DNA of 43,756 nucleotides, from NCBI GenBank assembly GCA_013115145.1, contig JAAPAO010000280.1, positions 1 through 43,756 of the forward strand, read 5' to 3'. Positions 1-11,900 of the stretch are shown here, in pieces. A program made the position numbers and the translations under genes. The stretch's first letter is position 1, and every line of letters begins with the position of its first letter. This DNA comes from Perkinsus chesapeaki. Taxonomy: Eukaryota; Perkinsozoa; Perkinsida; Perkinsidae. Below the pieces are notes generated by a model. That model saw only the letters and a list, made by a program, of their open reading frames with translations, was not told where the DNA came from and did not search any database.

Positions 1-69
1 CTATATAACTAATATAGATTATACTATATAACTAATATAGATTATACTATATAACTAATATAGATTATA
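1..69. repeat. 23-bp tandem repeat, 3 perfect copies
   Basis: Three identical AT-rich 23-bp units lie head to tail at 1-23, 24-46 and 47-69. A fourth unit begins and then diverges. The array probably continues left of the window. It sits upstream of the first visible exon, so it may be intronic. Confidence 0.95.
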
Positions 70-250
70 CTATTATTGTTTGAGTATAATAGCATTTTAG
101 TATTTTCCACTGTAGCATAATACCTTCACTGTAGTAGAGTCACCGGTGCAATTACTAGTATCCCATATGCCAGCCTCGGCGCTTGTTATCCTACCTTAAA
201 CCATAACTATGTATCCTTCTTAAGTATTCCCTTGCCTTTCCTTCCCTCAG

Positions 251-857
251 GCGCCTCCATCTCGGCCTTCGCAAAACTATCAAGTTGCTGGTGGTGTATA
301 TGTCCCTGTCAACAACACTACAGCGGTAAGTATCGGCCCTTGGAGTGTTGTTGTTTAGATCAACCACATTAGAATCTTAGATTTTATCTCGTTGATGGGA
401 TTGTAGACCCTCCCCTCCACCTGCTGTAAATTCTATACCTAGTTTTGGAACTCCATCCAAGTGGTTTGAGGAAGATCGTCTTGTGGAGTAGGACATGGTC
501 GAAGTTTACCATAGGGCTTAGAAGATACATTCATATAGGATTGTTGCTCTTAAAAGTTGTGTTAGAAATGTCCCTCTTTTCACGTAACGTATTTTTGTTA
601 AACTCTAGACAACTAGGAGGCCCCGAGGATTGCATAATAATAAGAGGATGTCATTCTATGTAGCTTCCTCTGGTGTCCAGTGTGAGCTGGAGATGGTACG
701 TTGAGGAGCTCATGCTTTCCTTCAGGCAACCAACGGCAATGTGACGGTTATAAGCGGTGGAGAGACGACATTGGAACGTGTGGTCTCGGGTGGAGGAACT
801 ATACCAATCCCAACAGCACGGCCAATTGCGATAGTAATAGCAAGGCTCATGAAGTAA
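251..857 (+). CDS. 3' end of an unknown gene (two exons seen)
   Basis: Exon 251-325 encodes 25 residues starting APPSRPSQNYQVAGG. It ends at a good donor (gtaagt) and joins in phase 0 to the terminal exon 726-857, which follows a ccttcag acceptor. The terminal exon encodes 43 residues rich in G, T, V and I (it includes NGNVTVISGGETT and ends IARLMK) and then a stop. The start and any further exons lie left of the window. No domain is recognised. The hydrophobic, basic C-terminus could be a membrane anchor, but that is a guess. Confidence 0.6.
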
Positions 858-2116
858 CCTCCTGCGTATCTTACCACCTTTCAACCTTAGGTTTGTCCAG
901 TCTGCAAGTGCACAGTAGTGACCCGAGTTCACAACAGGACAGGAGCATGCACCCTCCTAGCAGCCGCCGGCTTGTGTTGCACTTGTAACTATTACCGAGC
1001 TACTCGATGGCTAGCAGTTTGCCATTCTTTCAGTTCCTTTAATTTTCTGGATTCCATTTTGCTGTTCTGATCTGAAGGATGTGATCCATGTGTGCCCAAA
1101 TTGCAGGTCACCTATTGGGATGTAATAAGAAGGGGGGAGTGGTTGGTTATGGGGCAATGTTTTGTGACTGTAGATTATCGTATCCACATATTATATATAG
1201 TAACATTTACTGTCGTTAGGGTTATGAAGCACACTTGGTGTTTCACTTTTCTGGTTTGTATAGGCTGGGGTACTTGTCGTATATAGGAAACGGTTGATCG
1301 ATTAAGAAATAGGTTTACATGCTTTTGAATAACGGGCGGGGATCATGAATCATATCACATTTCCGTTGACGATTGTTGAAACATTATATTGTTCATTCGG
1401 TTGTGGAGTACTACTTTCGGAGCAGACTTGGCATAGATCGGGCGGCAGGTTCCAGAACACATTGCATGACTGATCTTGGTATATTCCCTTCGGTGTCCAA
1501 ACGTTGACTATTACGTAGTATTATATTACTGTGAAGGGAAGGCTATCGTTAATAAGCATATTAATGTACAAGTTATGTCGGTATGATATAATTAATTATC
1601 ATATCTGAAATGTTACGTTACAGTGTAAAGCTCGATAAGAGAAATTATATATAGCCCGGATATGGATTTTCACCCGGATCTCGAGACCGTATTTTTTTGG
1701 TTCCAAGATACCACAGAGGTTGCTGTTGATGTCCCACTTTTTGTACGTATAAGCTCCCGTTGCGGGTTTCGGTGAACCGCGAATGTGGCAGAAAGGCGTA
1801 ATATTTATAAAGCGTTCCTCTGTTAAGATCTACTGTTGCGTTGAGGTTGGGGAGTCACGGAGGAACACCGTATGATCCCAGGCGTGCTTCTGGTCTAGGA
1901 ACATAGTCTTTAGGAAAATATCCATCTTGTGTGAGGCTGCTAGATGCCTCCTTGGCTGGGACAGAAAGGTAGTTGACCCCGAGCGGAAAGGGGCCATTCA
2001 GAGGCAACTCGTGGAAGGGTTATAGGATATCGTTGATAGGATTATCGTCGTTATAGGATTGACGTCATTCATCGACTTCATCGACACGAGCCGATTCTCA
2101 GAGCTTTCTAGAGCAG
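858..2116. other. No supported gene
   Basis: There is no open frame with convincing splice ends. Short exon-like frames occur near 2050-2110 (for example a frame reading IDVIHRLHRHEPILRAF) and may be upstream exons of the next gene, but they could not be joined in phase with confidence. Confidence 0.5.
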
Positions 2117-3639
2117 AATAGTGGAATTTGGTTGCCACGAAGCATATTGTTTTCTTCGACCGGAATTTTCGATGAACTTCTGAGACGTCGCATTCGCGAA
2201 AGTGTTAATTGCTAAGGATTCAGTATACTATCTGTATTCGTTTGTTATATGGTTTGTGTAGTCATTATTGAGAGAATAGGATAAGTCCTATTGGCTTCAG
2301 TTTTCATCAGTTTATGTCATCCGCGGGTTCAATTGCCAAAGTTCGGGACAGGAAAAGGTAGTACCACTGGGCGAAAAGTTAGGTCCAATAGGAGTTCGGT
2401 TTTCGGACGGTACTCCAGTCGTAGTTGGACAATGGTTTTGGCGTGAAGGCTTTCCTCAGCAGGGGCGGTTGCTAGGAGAATGGATTTACTTGCAGCCTCG
2501 AGGGGTAAAATTCATTTCTTTCCTTTGCTTGAATTTTCTAATTCTGAGTTTATTTTGAAAGTATTTACATTCGTTCAGTGCTGCCGTTGGTGGATATAAA
2601 CTGCTAGCATTGTCGTCAAACAAGCCTTTCAATATGTGGGTGGAGTTGATGTTACCTAGTGGAGAGTGGATATGGCTGGAAATGGTCATTGGTACGAAGA
2701 GGGGATGTAGGGAAGCGTCAAAAGGAGCGTATTTGAGTTGTCTATGGGCATGTGTTTTCTGGTGAAATGATCATACTGTCTCCTCTTTAACTCCAAGGAA
2801 CATAGTTCTGTGAGGATATATAACTCCCTGTATTGGCGTGGCTTAATGGGAGCGGCAGTGATCATCCTAGCAAGGAGATTGAATTGCGCACAGTCGCACG
2901 TTGAGGTTGTCCGGAGACTCCTCATCACTGCCGAGTCAGCAGCAAGTCAGTTTTACCTTGAATCGACTTGTTCGTTTGCAGAGGTTTTGCTTCAATTCGA
3001 TTGGCTAGTCTGTTGTGCCACTGCAGATCGAAATGCAGCTATAACGTTGAAGGTGCCGCAGAAGGAACCAATCTCGGGGCTCAGGATTTCCAGCGTAAGC
3101 CGGCCGGCCGGAGGAGGGGACAGGCGTTGAGACAATTGTGTGACGCTGGCCCGAGTTCAAGATCTAGACAGCTTTTTAGTAAAGGGGGCCTTTCCGGGTG
3201 TAGTATATTCCAATATGGTCTCACAGGCGCTTTGCTTTGAAGAAGGAAATTGCAACCTCTCACGTTCTGTGATTATCTGACTTTAACAGTGGGAGGGAGT
3301 ATGGCAAGGAATTGAGTGGGGATTATGATAAGTTGACAGTTGGCTTGTAGTTGACTATGGTTCAGATGAGCTACTGTTGGAGCTTGCCTGACGCTTGGAA
3401 ACAGTGGCTTATTGAAAGTGGTCGACCTTATGCAGTTCAGTTTTCTGTGGACGAAGGAGGGGTAGTGAGGTGGGCTACTATTCAGGGACCATTGAATTAC
3501 AGCCAAACTAGGCTATTAAGAAGGGCGCAGTGAAGCCACAAACCGTTGAGTAGCTTGACAGCACTGTTAATGCGTTGTAAAATGGTCGAACTAGAATTCG
3601 AATTGGAAGGGGAGCGCGTTCGCTCGATTACAGCGTGAA
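2117..3639 (+). CDS. Unknown multi-exon gene, partly resolved
   Basis: Six exons carry one consistent reading phase: 2117-2201, 2301-2357, 2383-2504, 2562-2691, 2871-2945 and 2982-3094. They encode stretches such as GPIGVRFSDGTPVVVGQWFW, NMWVELMLPSGEWIWLEMV and SHVEVVRRLLITAESAA, the last being ankyrin-helix-like. The intron 2358-2382 would be only 25 nt. Later exons are less sure. Candidates start at 3174 and near 3411, and the gene may end in an exon encoding KMVELEFELEGERVRSITA with a stop at 3637-3639. The true start is probably upstream of 2117. No family was recognised. Composition and splice signals argue for a real gene, but the 3' half of the model is tentative. Confidence 0.5.
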
Positions 3640-4023
3640 ATTGATATGATGATTCCTATCAGAATACTGGTGGTGATGATAGGTGCCTTCTGGTGTCCTG
3701 TAGAACCGTACATGAGCTGGATGTAGTAACAAAAGTGGGGAATACGGTATAGGGAAAGTCGATATTGTAGGTATTATTGCTGGCAGTGGAGCGAAGGATA
3801 GCTGGGAAAATTGAGGTGATAAAAAAGAGGAAATACAGATGAGTATTAAAAGATAGTAGCCAGTACTAGATTAAGAAGATGTATATTAATGATGCTAAGA
3901 TGGAACCCGATGTATACTAAGATGCATTAAGTTGTATATTTAGTCAGTTGTTTACGGGCCCTGCGGAGAAGTGTCACTTGTCAGTGTTGTCAGGATTTCT
4001 CGGAAAAATTCACGGTCCTCATT
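3640..4023. other. No supported gene
   Basis: Purine-rich spacer. I see no usable splice pair or open frame. Confidence 0.5.
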
Positions 4024-4694
4024 TTGGAACACCGAACCGGAGGGTGGGAGAAAAAACTGTTGAAAATCGCAAAAGGATGGTTGTTAGTATATGATAGCAG
4101 AGATGAAGTAGGGCGGAGCGAAGCGATTTTTGTTTACCATATTTACTGATAGGAAGGATCTTGGCTGTTGGATTCGGTGCAGTTATCGGACAGTTTAACA
4201 ATAAGGAGTTTGAGCGACAGTGGAAACTGTAGGGAACTATTTTTGTATAGGGTCAATTTGTACGTAACTGTATTTGGTAGAGTGCAAGAAGCCATACACG
4301 AAAAGGTTCAGCTCAGAATTGGTTCGTTCCGGGGAGGTATTGAATGTCAATGTGTTTGTATGACAAGTGGGCACGAAGAATACAGTGCGTTGAGGTTTAT
4401 TGGGAAAGTTGACTAAAATTGAGCATTTCGTGTTGGTGAATGGGAGGCCTTGGCCATTCCTTGGTGTTGCCGGTGTTACTTGGCTCAGTGTTACCGTCAC
4501 CACTCGGTAGACGTAGGCATGAGAACGAGACTATCGATTATAATATACAACTCAGCAAGAAGCTTTTTCTGGACGTGGAGGAGGTTATCGATCTCGATTT
4601 GTTCAAAAATGTCGCGAGGAAGATGGTTTCGGGGGGTTTTGCGGGCGCTCAAGAAAGGTTTGGGGACGACCTTTGTAGGCTCGCCTTTGACTAG
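4024..4694 (+). CDS. Gene fragment, possible bromodomain-like end
   Basis: A terminal exon 4489-4694 follows a cttggctcag acceptor and joins in phase 1 to exon 4281-4336. An earlier exon-like frame is 4024-4107 (includes KGWLLVYDSRDE, then gtaggg). The terminal exon reads DVEEVIDLDLFKNVARKM then SGGFAGAQERFGDDLCRLAFD and stops. The spacing of EVI, DL, K-M, G-F, F-x-D-D and AFD resembles the central part of a bromodomain (P-M-D-L ... F..D...MF.N), but the expected Asn and last helix are missing because of the stop. It may be a truncated or decayed gene, or an unrelated protein. No start codon is assigned. Confidence 0.35.
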
Positions 4695-6446
4695 GGGACT
4701 GTTACGATGGTCATCAGAAGGCGGCGGAGATATTTGGTCTGTGGGCTTGGAAGTGTGTTCCTGGAATGAATGCGAAGGAAAGGAAAATACGGTATGGAAT
4801 GTAATTATATGTTATGATACGTTTTGTGTGATATAACGCTACATTATATAACATTTCCCTATAGGTTAGTATTTGGCCAGTTAGGTTATACTACTGCCAC
4901 GTTCCTCTGGAGAGCGCGATAGGCTGGTCACAGCCCTCCGCTTAGCAATGTCCGTGGAGCCTCTACCGAGGCCTGTCAGCTGCGTTAGAGGTGGGCACTT
5001 TGGAGACGGAATGGTATGGAAGCGTGCGCAACGCGGTGGTGGAGGTTGTTGCGTGATTGGGGATCGTTTTTTGGCGTTAAGCTGATTCGCCGGCCGACAG
5101 TGTGGTGAGTGGGTTATAAAATGAAGACATCAGATAATCTGATTCAGGTTCTTAAGATATCTCAACTTGAGAAACTTGAAATCTCAAATAGGTATATTTC
5201 CTTTACGTAAAGTATCTTTTTTTACGTTAAGTATATTTCCTTTGCGTAAAGTATCCTTCCTTTACATAAAGTATATTAGCGTCCTTATCCTTTTCGTTTT
5301 GCAGAGCAGCTCGAAAGTCGCGTCCAGCGGTTGATAGGAGAAGTCGAAGAATTAAAATCGGAGTTACTGCTGAGTAGAAAGCTGGATAGGAAAGTAGGCG
5401 CGGAGCGTATTCAAAATCTTCAGTGCGGCGGTGGTAGGACTTGCTGCCTTCGAGCGCTAACGTTACAAGTTCGTTGATGCCTATTAAGCTGGATGGTGGC
5501 CAGGACTCCCTGCTCGAGGTGGGTTGTTGAAGGTTGTAGCCGGAGGACAACACAAAGAAGGGTGTGTGGAAGAATAATCCAACCAATGAGATATTGGCAT
5601 GCGTCACTCTACTTCAATCAATGCTCTATACGAACTGGTACCATCGCGTAATCAATAATCACTGTGAGTATCTTACCGTTTTTTTCCTAGCGTGCTCGCG
5701 AGCGATCGACATGAAATATTCTTCACACTGTTGTCACATGTCAATTTCTCATACTACACAGTTTCATGCAGGACATTCATCTCACTTCGTAGGTCGTCAC
5801 TGCAGTGAGAGCAAGAGCTATGGCACGTTTGATGTGGGCCAAAGAGTACCGCCCTGCATGACCGAGATGGTGCTAATGTTCAAAGTATCTTTCTTGCCCT
5901 GATGGTGTTGTGTTACCGCTGTACGGAGGGGTGGAATGATTGCCAGTTAATTGCGTGGATTTTGAAATGCAGTCGGCGCTGCAAGGTGGAATGCAGGTAG
6001 GCTGACTGTGTCCCTTATGGGCGCTCTCGGGTATCGTGGAATCTAGAAAGGAATTGAGCTCACTAGGGATTACAGTGAAACATATGACATGTGTTCTGTG
6101 GGGTCTGTTCAACAGAAAATAAAGTGTAAAAAATGTTTCTATGTATCAGCTTTAACCTTTTCTTCAGCGAGTGTTTTTAACCAACAGTAATTAGTCTGTT
6201 CATTACTCTTTTGTCTCTCCCCGAGGCACTTCAAAGTTTAGTTTCTCAGGCCTCAAATGTATTATAATGAAGCTCCCAATTTATGTTCATAAATCGGTTG
6301 AAAAAATGGTATTGATTACTCTTTCGATGAGAGCATTTGAGTGATGAATTCCGTCCGATCGGTCTCCGGGGTATCCGAATGTGTAATTAGTATAATAACC
6401 GACACTATGGTAGCTTGCTCAGGCACTTCAAGACGGTGCATCGAAA
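4695..6446. other. No supported gene; holds one short repeat
   Basis: Open frames of about 110-126 codons exist on both strands near 5227-5902, but their composition is poor and neither strand offers a phase-consistent exon chain. I treat them as chance. The stretch also holds the 20-bp repeat at 5192-5277. Confidence 0.45.
5192..5277. repeat. Imperfect 20-bp tandem repeat with palindromic core
   Basis: Four and a half copies of a unit like GTATATTTCCTTTACGTAAA occur, and some copies contain the 10-bp palindrome TTTACGTAAA. Related single copies (cataaagtatctt, cataaggtatctt) occur near 8524 and 40236. Confidence 0.8.
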
Positions 6447-7108
6447 ATGGTCGATTCTATCAAAACAAGCCTGAGTCCAGGCCCGGAATTCGCGGCGCTC
6501 AGGGATGATGAAGAGCATCATACAGGTAAGGATGGGTAGCTCGGCCTGTCTAGAAACGAGGCGATTGTTGCGAATTCTCGTGGCGGACTCTCGTCGCCGA
6601 ATACTCCTCGTCACGGTCTTAGACAGCCTCTTCGGTGAAATAGAATATTGTTTTTGTCGTGATATTACGGCATTTCAATTTGAATTTGGTACGGTTGTTG
6701 TGGCAGATAATTCTATCTATTTGAGAAGGCCCCACGGCAATATAGCTTTCAGCAGAGCCTTTACAGTGTCGGAATCGCCGACCGTCAAGTACGCCCCTAG
6801 AAGGCATCAGGTAGGCCTCCTCGCTGCCAACGCGGCATTGGAGGAAATAATGTATTTCTATTCTATTCCGAATGACCAGGATAGTTGTCGGTGTTGGAAT
6901 GCATCTGCTCGACCACACACATCTCTTGTAGTGTGACGAATTCTCCACCCGTTTTCCCCCTCCTTTGGGCCAAAGGAGCTTGCGGACTGTCTCGCTTCAG
7001 CATTGAGGTTCTCGATCTCAGCTGAGGAAAACTAGCGCTAAGTTCGTCGGTGACACTTTAGGCACAACAGTGTCCAAGCGTTTGGCGTACCGCAGCGTTG
7101 TTGCTTAA
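6447..7108 (+). CDS. Unknown protein, 157 aa, 4 exons
   Basis: ATG 6447 opens MVDSIKTSLSPGPEFAALRD and the exon ends at 6525 with gtaagg. Exon 2 is 6554-6810 if a 28-nt intron is used, or 6623-6810 if the intron is 97 nt; both stay in frame. Exons 6880-6930 and 7022-7108 follow, the last ending LAYRSVVA and a stop. All junction phases agree. The product is basic with cysteines in the middle (EYCFCRD, DSCRCW). No domain was recognised. It lies 167 bp upstream of the next gene on the same strand. Confidence 0.6.
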
Positions 7109-7275
7109 TCACTTACTACTCCTACGAATTCAGAGTAGCGCTCGCTCGAAACGGGGAGCATCTCCGGATTCACATCGAGGGTCATGAGTATCTCATTAGT
7201 TGCTAATCACTCACTAGAGCATACTTTCCGGGGAAACGAGAGCGTCGGACAAGTGTGGAATAAGTCTACTATTTC

Positions 7276-8319
7276 ATGATGGTCGAGTATACCGCGTCCT
7301 CGATCCAGGATGCGCATGTTCATACGGAAAAACCGCGCGCCTCGAAATCGATCCCTGTTGAACTTAACAGTGCTAAAGTAACCCTAGTAGGGTTCCCTGG
7401 TGAAACTATGGACGGTTACATCTCCGTATATGAGTGCTGCAGAATTGTTGCTTTTTGTTAGTCGGGAGATCTTGCTGCAAGGTTGCAGAAAACCGCTGAT
7501 GTGGCCTCAGCCCGGCTCAGTTCACCGGTAGGCAACTGCAAGTAGGCTTCTTTTCCGTTGTTCGCGCGAAGCTCGTAAGTGGTGAGAGATAACACCTTGC
7601 GTAGGCCATTGGTCTCTTTTTTGGATGGGATGGATGCGTGGCTTATAAGCACCACATTGACTCAAATTAATTTCTCTCTTTCATATGTCGCTGGTGGCGA
7701 ACCGGCTTGATTCTCTTTTTCGATATGTCGCTGGTGGCGAGCCGGCTTGATTCTCTTTCTTCGATAAGTCTTGCGGTGCCTCGGTTAAGTGGTAGTTCTT
7801 TCGCAACTAGTTCTGTTGTGGCTTGATATGCTTTGATTATCGGTTACTTGTTGCACGCAGGTTATTGAAACGGCGGCACGCCGAAAGTCTACAGGATCGA
7901 GTTTGGGAAAACCGAGAAGTCGCAGGGGAACCCCGAGCAGTTCGCCGGCGCTGGATAACCTTCTAGCTCAACCGATACATGCAGATCCACACGGCTCGCC
8001 AACTGTCGATGAGAGCTTTGCTGTGTTGCCGCTGGCGGGGATTGAACCTGCGCGGGATCCAGTGCCGGAGGTTGAGTTTACTCCGCATGGGGAATTGGGC
8101 GAGCTGGCGGACTTGTCGGCACTTTATGATGAAGTTGGGAACCCGATCGCCGAGTTTGATGGGGAAGAGCGTCACTTTGACGACTCACAGAAAGTGGAGG
8201 GGCCGGGGATCGTACCCGAGTCGCTAGTGGGAGAGCTGACGAGGATGCCTACTGGCGAACTGGTGGCACTGATTCGTCGAGTGATAGAACTGCGGCCGGA
8301 CGTCGCAGTGGCATTGTGA
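7276..8319 (+). CDS. Unknown acidic/Pro-rich protein, 224 aa, 3 exons
   Basis: ATG 7276 follows an in-frame stop at 7261-7263. Exons 7276-7425, 7462-7527 and 7861-8319 join in phase 0. The first intron is 36 nt and the second 333 nt with a 40-bp duplication in it. The N-terminal exon includes AKVTLVGFPGETMDGYIS. The last exon has a Ser/Arg/Pro-rich linker, an acidic middle, and a C-terminal helix ending TRMPTGELVALIRRVIELRP then DVAVAL. I do not recognise the family. The final helix looks like a protein-interaction end, which is inference. Confidence 0.65.
7683..7764. repeat. 40-bp direct duplication in an intron
   Basis: Two adjacent copies of a 40-bp unit (atatgtcgctggtggcga...) differ at about two positions. 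A partial third tail follows. The duplication lies inside the second intron of the 7276-8319 gene. Confidence 0.85.
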
Positions 8320-8963
8320 GACACTCCGTCGCTCGCCGCAGGACCGGCGTTTGACCACGTAGTAGGTTTGTAGGGTTCACTCCACCAGTAGCGCTTACCG
8401 CCCCACGCCGACGTCGGTAAGCATCTTATCATTGTTGTGCACGCATGTGCAGTTTTGTAAGTAGCCATGTTAGTTATCATGGTTTGAAGGGGTTTCCCTT
8501 AGCGTCATCTGAATAGCGGTTTTCATAAAGTATCTTTCTTTCCTTCAGTCAGTCTTGAGTTTGCTACTGTTGAGGGACTGTCAGTATTAAAGTGCTTGCT
8601 GGTTTCCCCACTTACGCGAATCAAGTGAGGTGACCAGAGAGCATTTGGCCACTGTTTAAGCTCACCTTACTGAATTACTGCATCCTCAGGAAATATCGGG
8701 CTCTCTTTTATTGCTAGTATACGTAGAGTACAACTTGTCGTCTTGTTGCTCTACCTCATACAGATGTCGATAAATGTTGGAGGGCAGGTGAATAGATAGC
8801 GGTCACTGCTGTGTAGTCTGTAGCTTACTATTAGCAAGGGTCACCTATTGAAGATCTAAATTACTTCTTTTTGTTTACGGAGAATCCTTCGCGTGTCTTT
8901 CCCCAGTGTTACCAAGTCGTCCTTACAGTGTATGATCTATTATACTGTTAAATTACTCTTTGA
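8320..8963. other. Intergenic, no gene seen
   Basis: Spacer between two plus-strand genes. It should contain the promoter of the hydrolase gene, but I see no recognisable element. Confidence 0.5.
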
Positions 8964-11900
8964 ATGAATTGCGCATGCGCGCGGTCAGTCGACACAGCCG
9001 ACTCAATATCAGTTCGCCGCCACCCGAACAGTCCTCATCTCGAGGGTGTCAATGAGTGGCGTAAAAAGCATTATGTATTTCTACAGGTGAGGTTTCTGCC
9101 TGCTGGCATCCTTGAGCACTCTAGCCGTATTTTTACCAAGAGAGATATCATATTTTGTTTTGTGAAGTTGTAATGTACTTCTATTATGATAGTTTGAGCA
9201 TATAATACCTATATTATACAGGTTTTCATAGTTGAATATCACTTTATAGAGCCCAACAAGCCATTTCGATTGGTATTAGTTACATCATCAAGCTCGATGG
9301 GTAGACCCTTATTTTTCCATACAACCCTCTACTACTAGCATGTTGAAGTAATGTGTGAGTTATGTTTTGTAAGTACTATTGATTATATTTGTTATTATCA
9401 GCCTATCCGATTACTCCGGGGAGAGCATGTTAATAACCTTTTTGTTATTATTGATATCATTTCCGACTTTGTGCTTCCACCCCAGGAAGTAGACTGTCCT
9501 GATGAACCTGCCAAGGTTAGAGGATCAAAAATTAAATGTATAGAAAAATACGACGAAGACCCCGCAACTGCTGATAATGCATTGCGTAGTCTACTTGTTC
9601 GGCATCCACCGAGACATCACGTGATTATACATAATATATATTATGCAATTACACGACGACACATCTCCAAATTGTTGCTAAATTAATTCCAATTTACTCT
9701 TTTCGAAACCTTTTTTTCCAATGTACGTTTTTGATATATTTTTCCATTTTTTCAGCACGGCATTTGGGGGCACAACAGCGACCTTTTGGCTGTTCGTGAA
9801 GCACTGCTGTCACAGTGCAAAACTCGGTTATCGGAATCGAGCGGGTTGTATGTGGATCCGACTACTAAGGAAGAGATTCAAGTCATTACCGTTATCTCCA
9901 ACGTCAATACAGGGAAGACACATGATGGTGCTAAGGAGGGAGGGGAGAACCTCTTCCGGTAAGCGGGAGCCGCTTCGATTGTGAAGCTGACGTTGGTGGA
10001 CTAATTTTCAGAGTAGTTTTTCTGGCGACTTCTTCGACCTCGTAACAGACCGCTTGAGTTGATTTTGCTATCTAGTCGTGAGAGCTTCACGCAAATCTTG
10101 TTCGCTCGCCGCCGAGGGTTCCAATAAAGCTCCATTATGGAGCTGTCTCATATTCCCACTATGTTGTTAACAACAACAAGATAATTAAGGTTATCTACAC
10201 CCTAACTACAACAACATAATGGTTATCTACACCCTAACAACAACAACATAATGGTTATCTACACCCTAACAAAAACAACATAATGGTTATCTACACCCTA
10301 ACAACAACAACATAATGGTTATCTACACCCTAACAACAACAACATAATGGTTATCTACACCCTAACAACAACAACAACATAATGATTATCTACACCCTAA
10401 CAACAACAACAAAATAATGGTTATCTACACCCTAACAACAACAACAACATAATGGTTATCTACACCCTAACAACAACAACAACATAACGGTTATCTACAC
10501 CCTAACAACAACAACAACAACAACATAATGGTTATCTACACCCTAACAACAACTTATTGTTGTTAGGATGTGTGTGGAGGACAAACCTCTGTGATGCTAC
10601 CAAGGGGCTCTAGAGACTTGTCACGATAAATTCGGGTCTTGACCACCGTCATAAATTATCATAATGACTTTAGTTGCAGGCTCGACCTTACTTTGACATA
10701 ATCACGTAGTAGTAATTTAAGATTGAAAATCTCTCAGTAAGCTGGCCGTCCATGGCTGGTGGGCAAGCTGAAGTACTGGACTCAAGTTTGGGACACCAAA
10801 GGCGACTATAGATTGCATACTTGCGTATTTTACTTCGGAAGGCTTAAGCTCTTGAGTGGGCCGCGCCACATAGGATGGCGCGACGGTGAATGATAAATAA
10901 GGAATATTCTTTCAGGCTAGTGGAAGACACTTGTGAAGCCGGCAGCTACATTTCACTAATTGGTCACTCACTTGGTGGCCTTTATTGCAGAGCAGCATTG
11001 AGGCTGCTGGCGGCACAACCGTCACGATGTAGGCAGCGTTAGGGGGACCAGCGGAACGTCGTGTGCCGGGATCGAACTTGCGGCTTCTGTCAGATCCCTA
11101 CGCCGATCCAAGCGAGACTATTGGAAGCTTGGGCTTGGTACCAGTAAATTACATCTCATTTGCAACGCCGCATTTGGGCCTTCGAGAAATGCCTGCGTAC
11201 GTTTGTTCCCGCCCTTCCGAATGATGTGTTCATAATTCCATCTCAGAGTTGTACAGTTTGGCGCTCTTGTTGTAAGTGGAAAGACAGGATCAGATCTACT
11301 ATTGCGATCGGACACTCTAGGGGAGTGGCTCATTGATGAGGTAAGGTGTATAGTAGCTATCTGGGTACTTTACGAAACGGACTCTACCGAATTTGGAAAT
11401 TTAGAAATTTCACTTTCAATGGTATTAGATATTTCTGAGTAATACTCGGTACTACTGACTCAGTTATAAAAACCAAGGTAAACCGTAATACTCAGTAGTA
11501 CTGAGTATCACGGTTTACCTTGGTTTTTATAACCGTATAACGATTTTAGGCTCCCTATGGATTTAGGATCCCCCTTATCTTAGTAGTCTCTTTCATCTCT
11601 ATTATCTCTTCTATTCAGGACGCCCTTCGAGGGCTGGCCCTTTGCAAGCGAAGGATAGTGTACGCTAATGTGGCCAATGACTTGATGGTTGGGCCGTGGA
11701 CCTCGGCGATCTCTGATGGGTTTCCAGAGGAGGTAAGTGAAGATGGTCAACTATTGCAGACCGTTCGCAACTACTAAGGCGAATTCGTGCTTCAAAAGGC
11801 ATATGGAGAAATATAATGAACTTGATAACGCGCTTATTATTGCTGTGTCTCTGTAACGATATTAATAATAATGTATGATATAAACACTGGCACGACTATC

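Noticed and set aside
9351..9686. 111-codon plus-strand frame in the first intron of the hydrolase
   Set aside because: Joining 8964-9086 directly to 9756 restores the strand before HGIWG in phase. This frame is not needed and has low-quality composition.
10189..10579. CCCTAA words suggesting an internal telomere array
   Set aside because: The words occur once per 32-bp unit and are not tandem. The array is a minisatellite.
10189..10579. Regular repeats resembling a CRISPR array
   Set aside because: There are no unique spacers between units, and the window is clearly eukaryotic. The same applies to 18138-18342 and 27479-27665.
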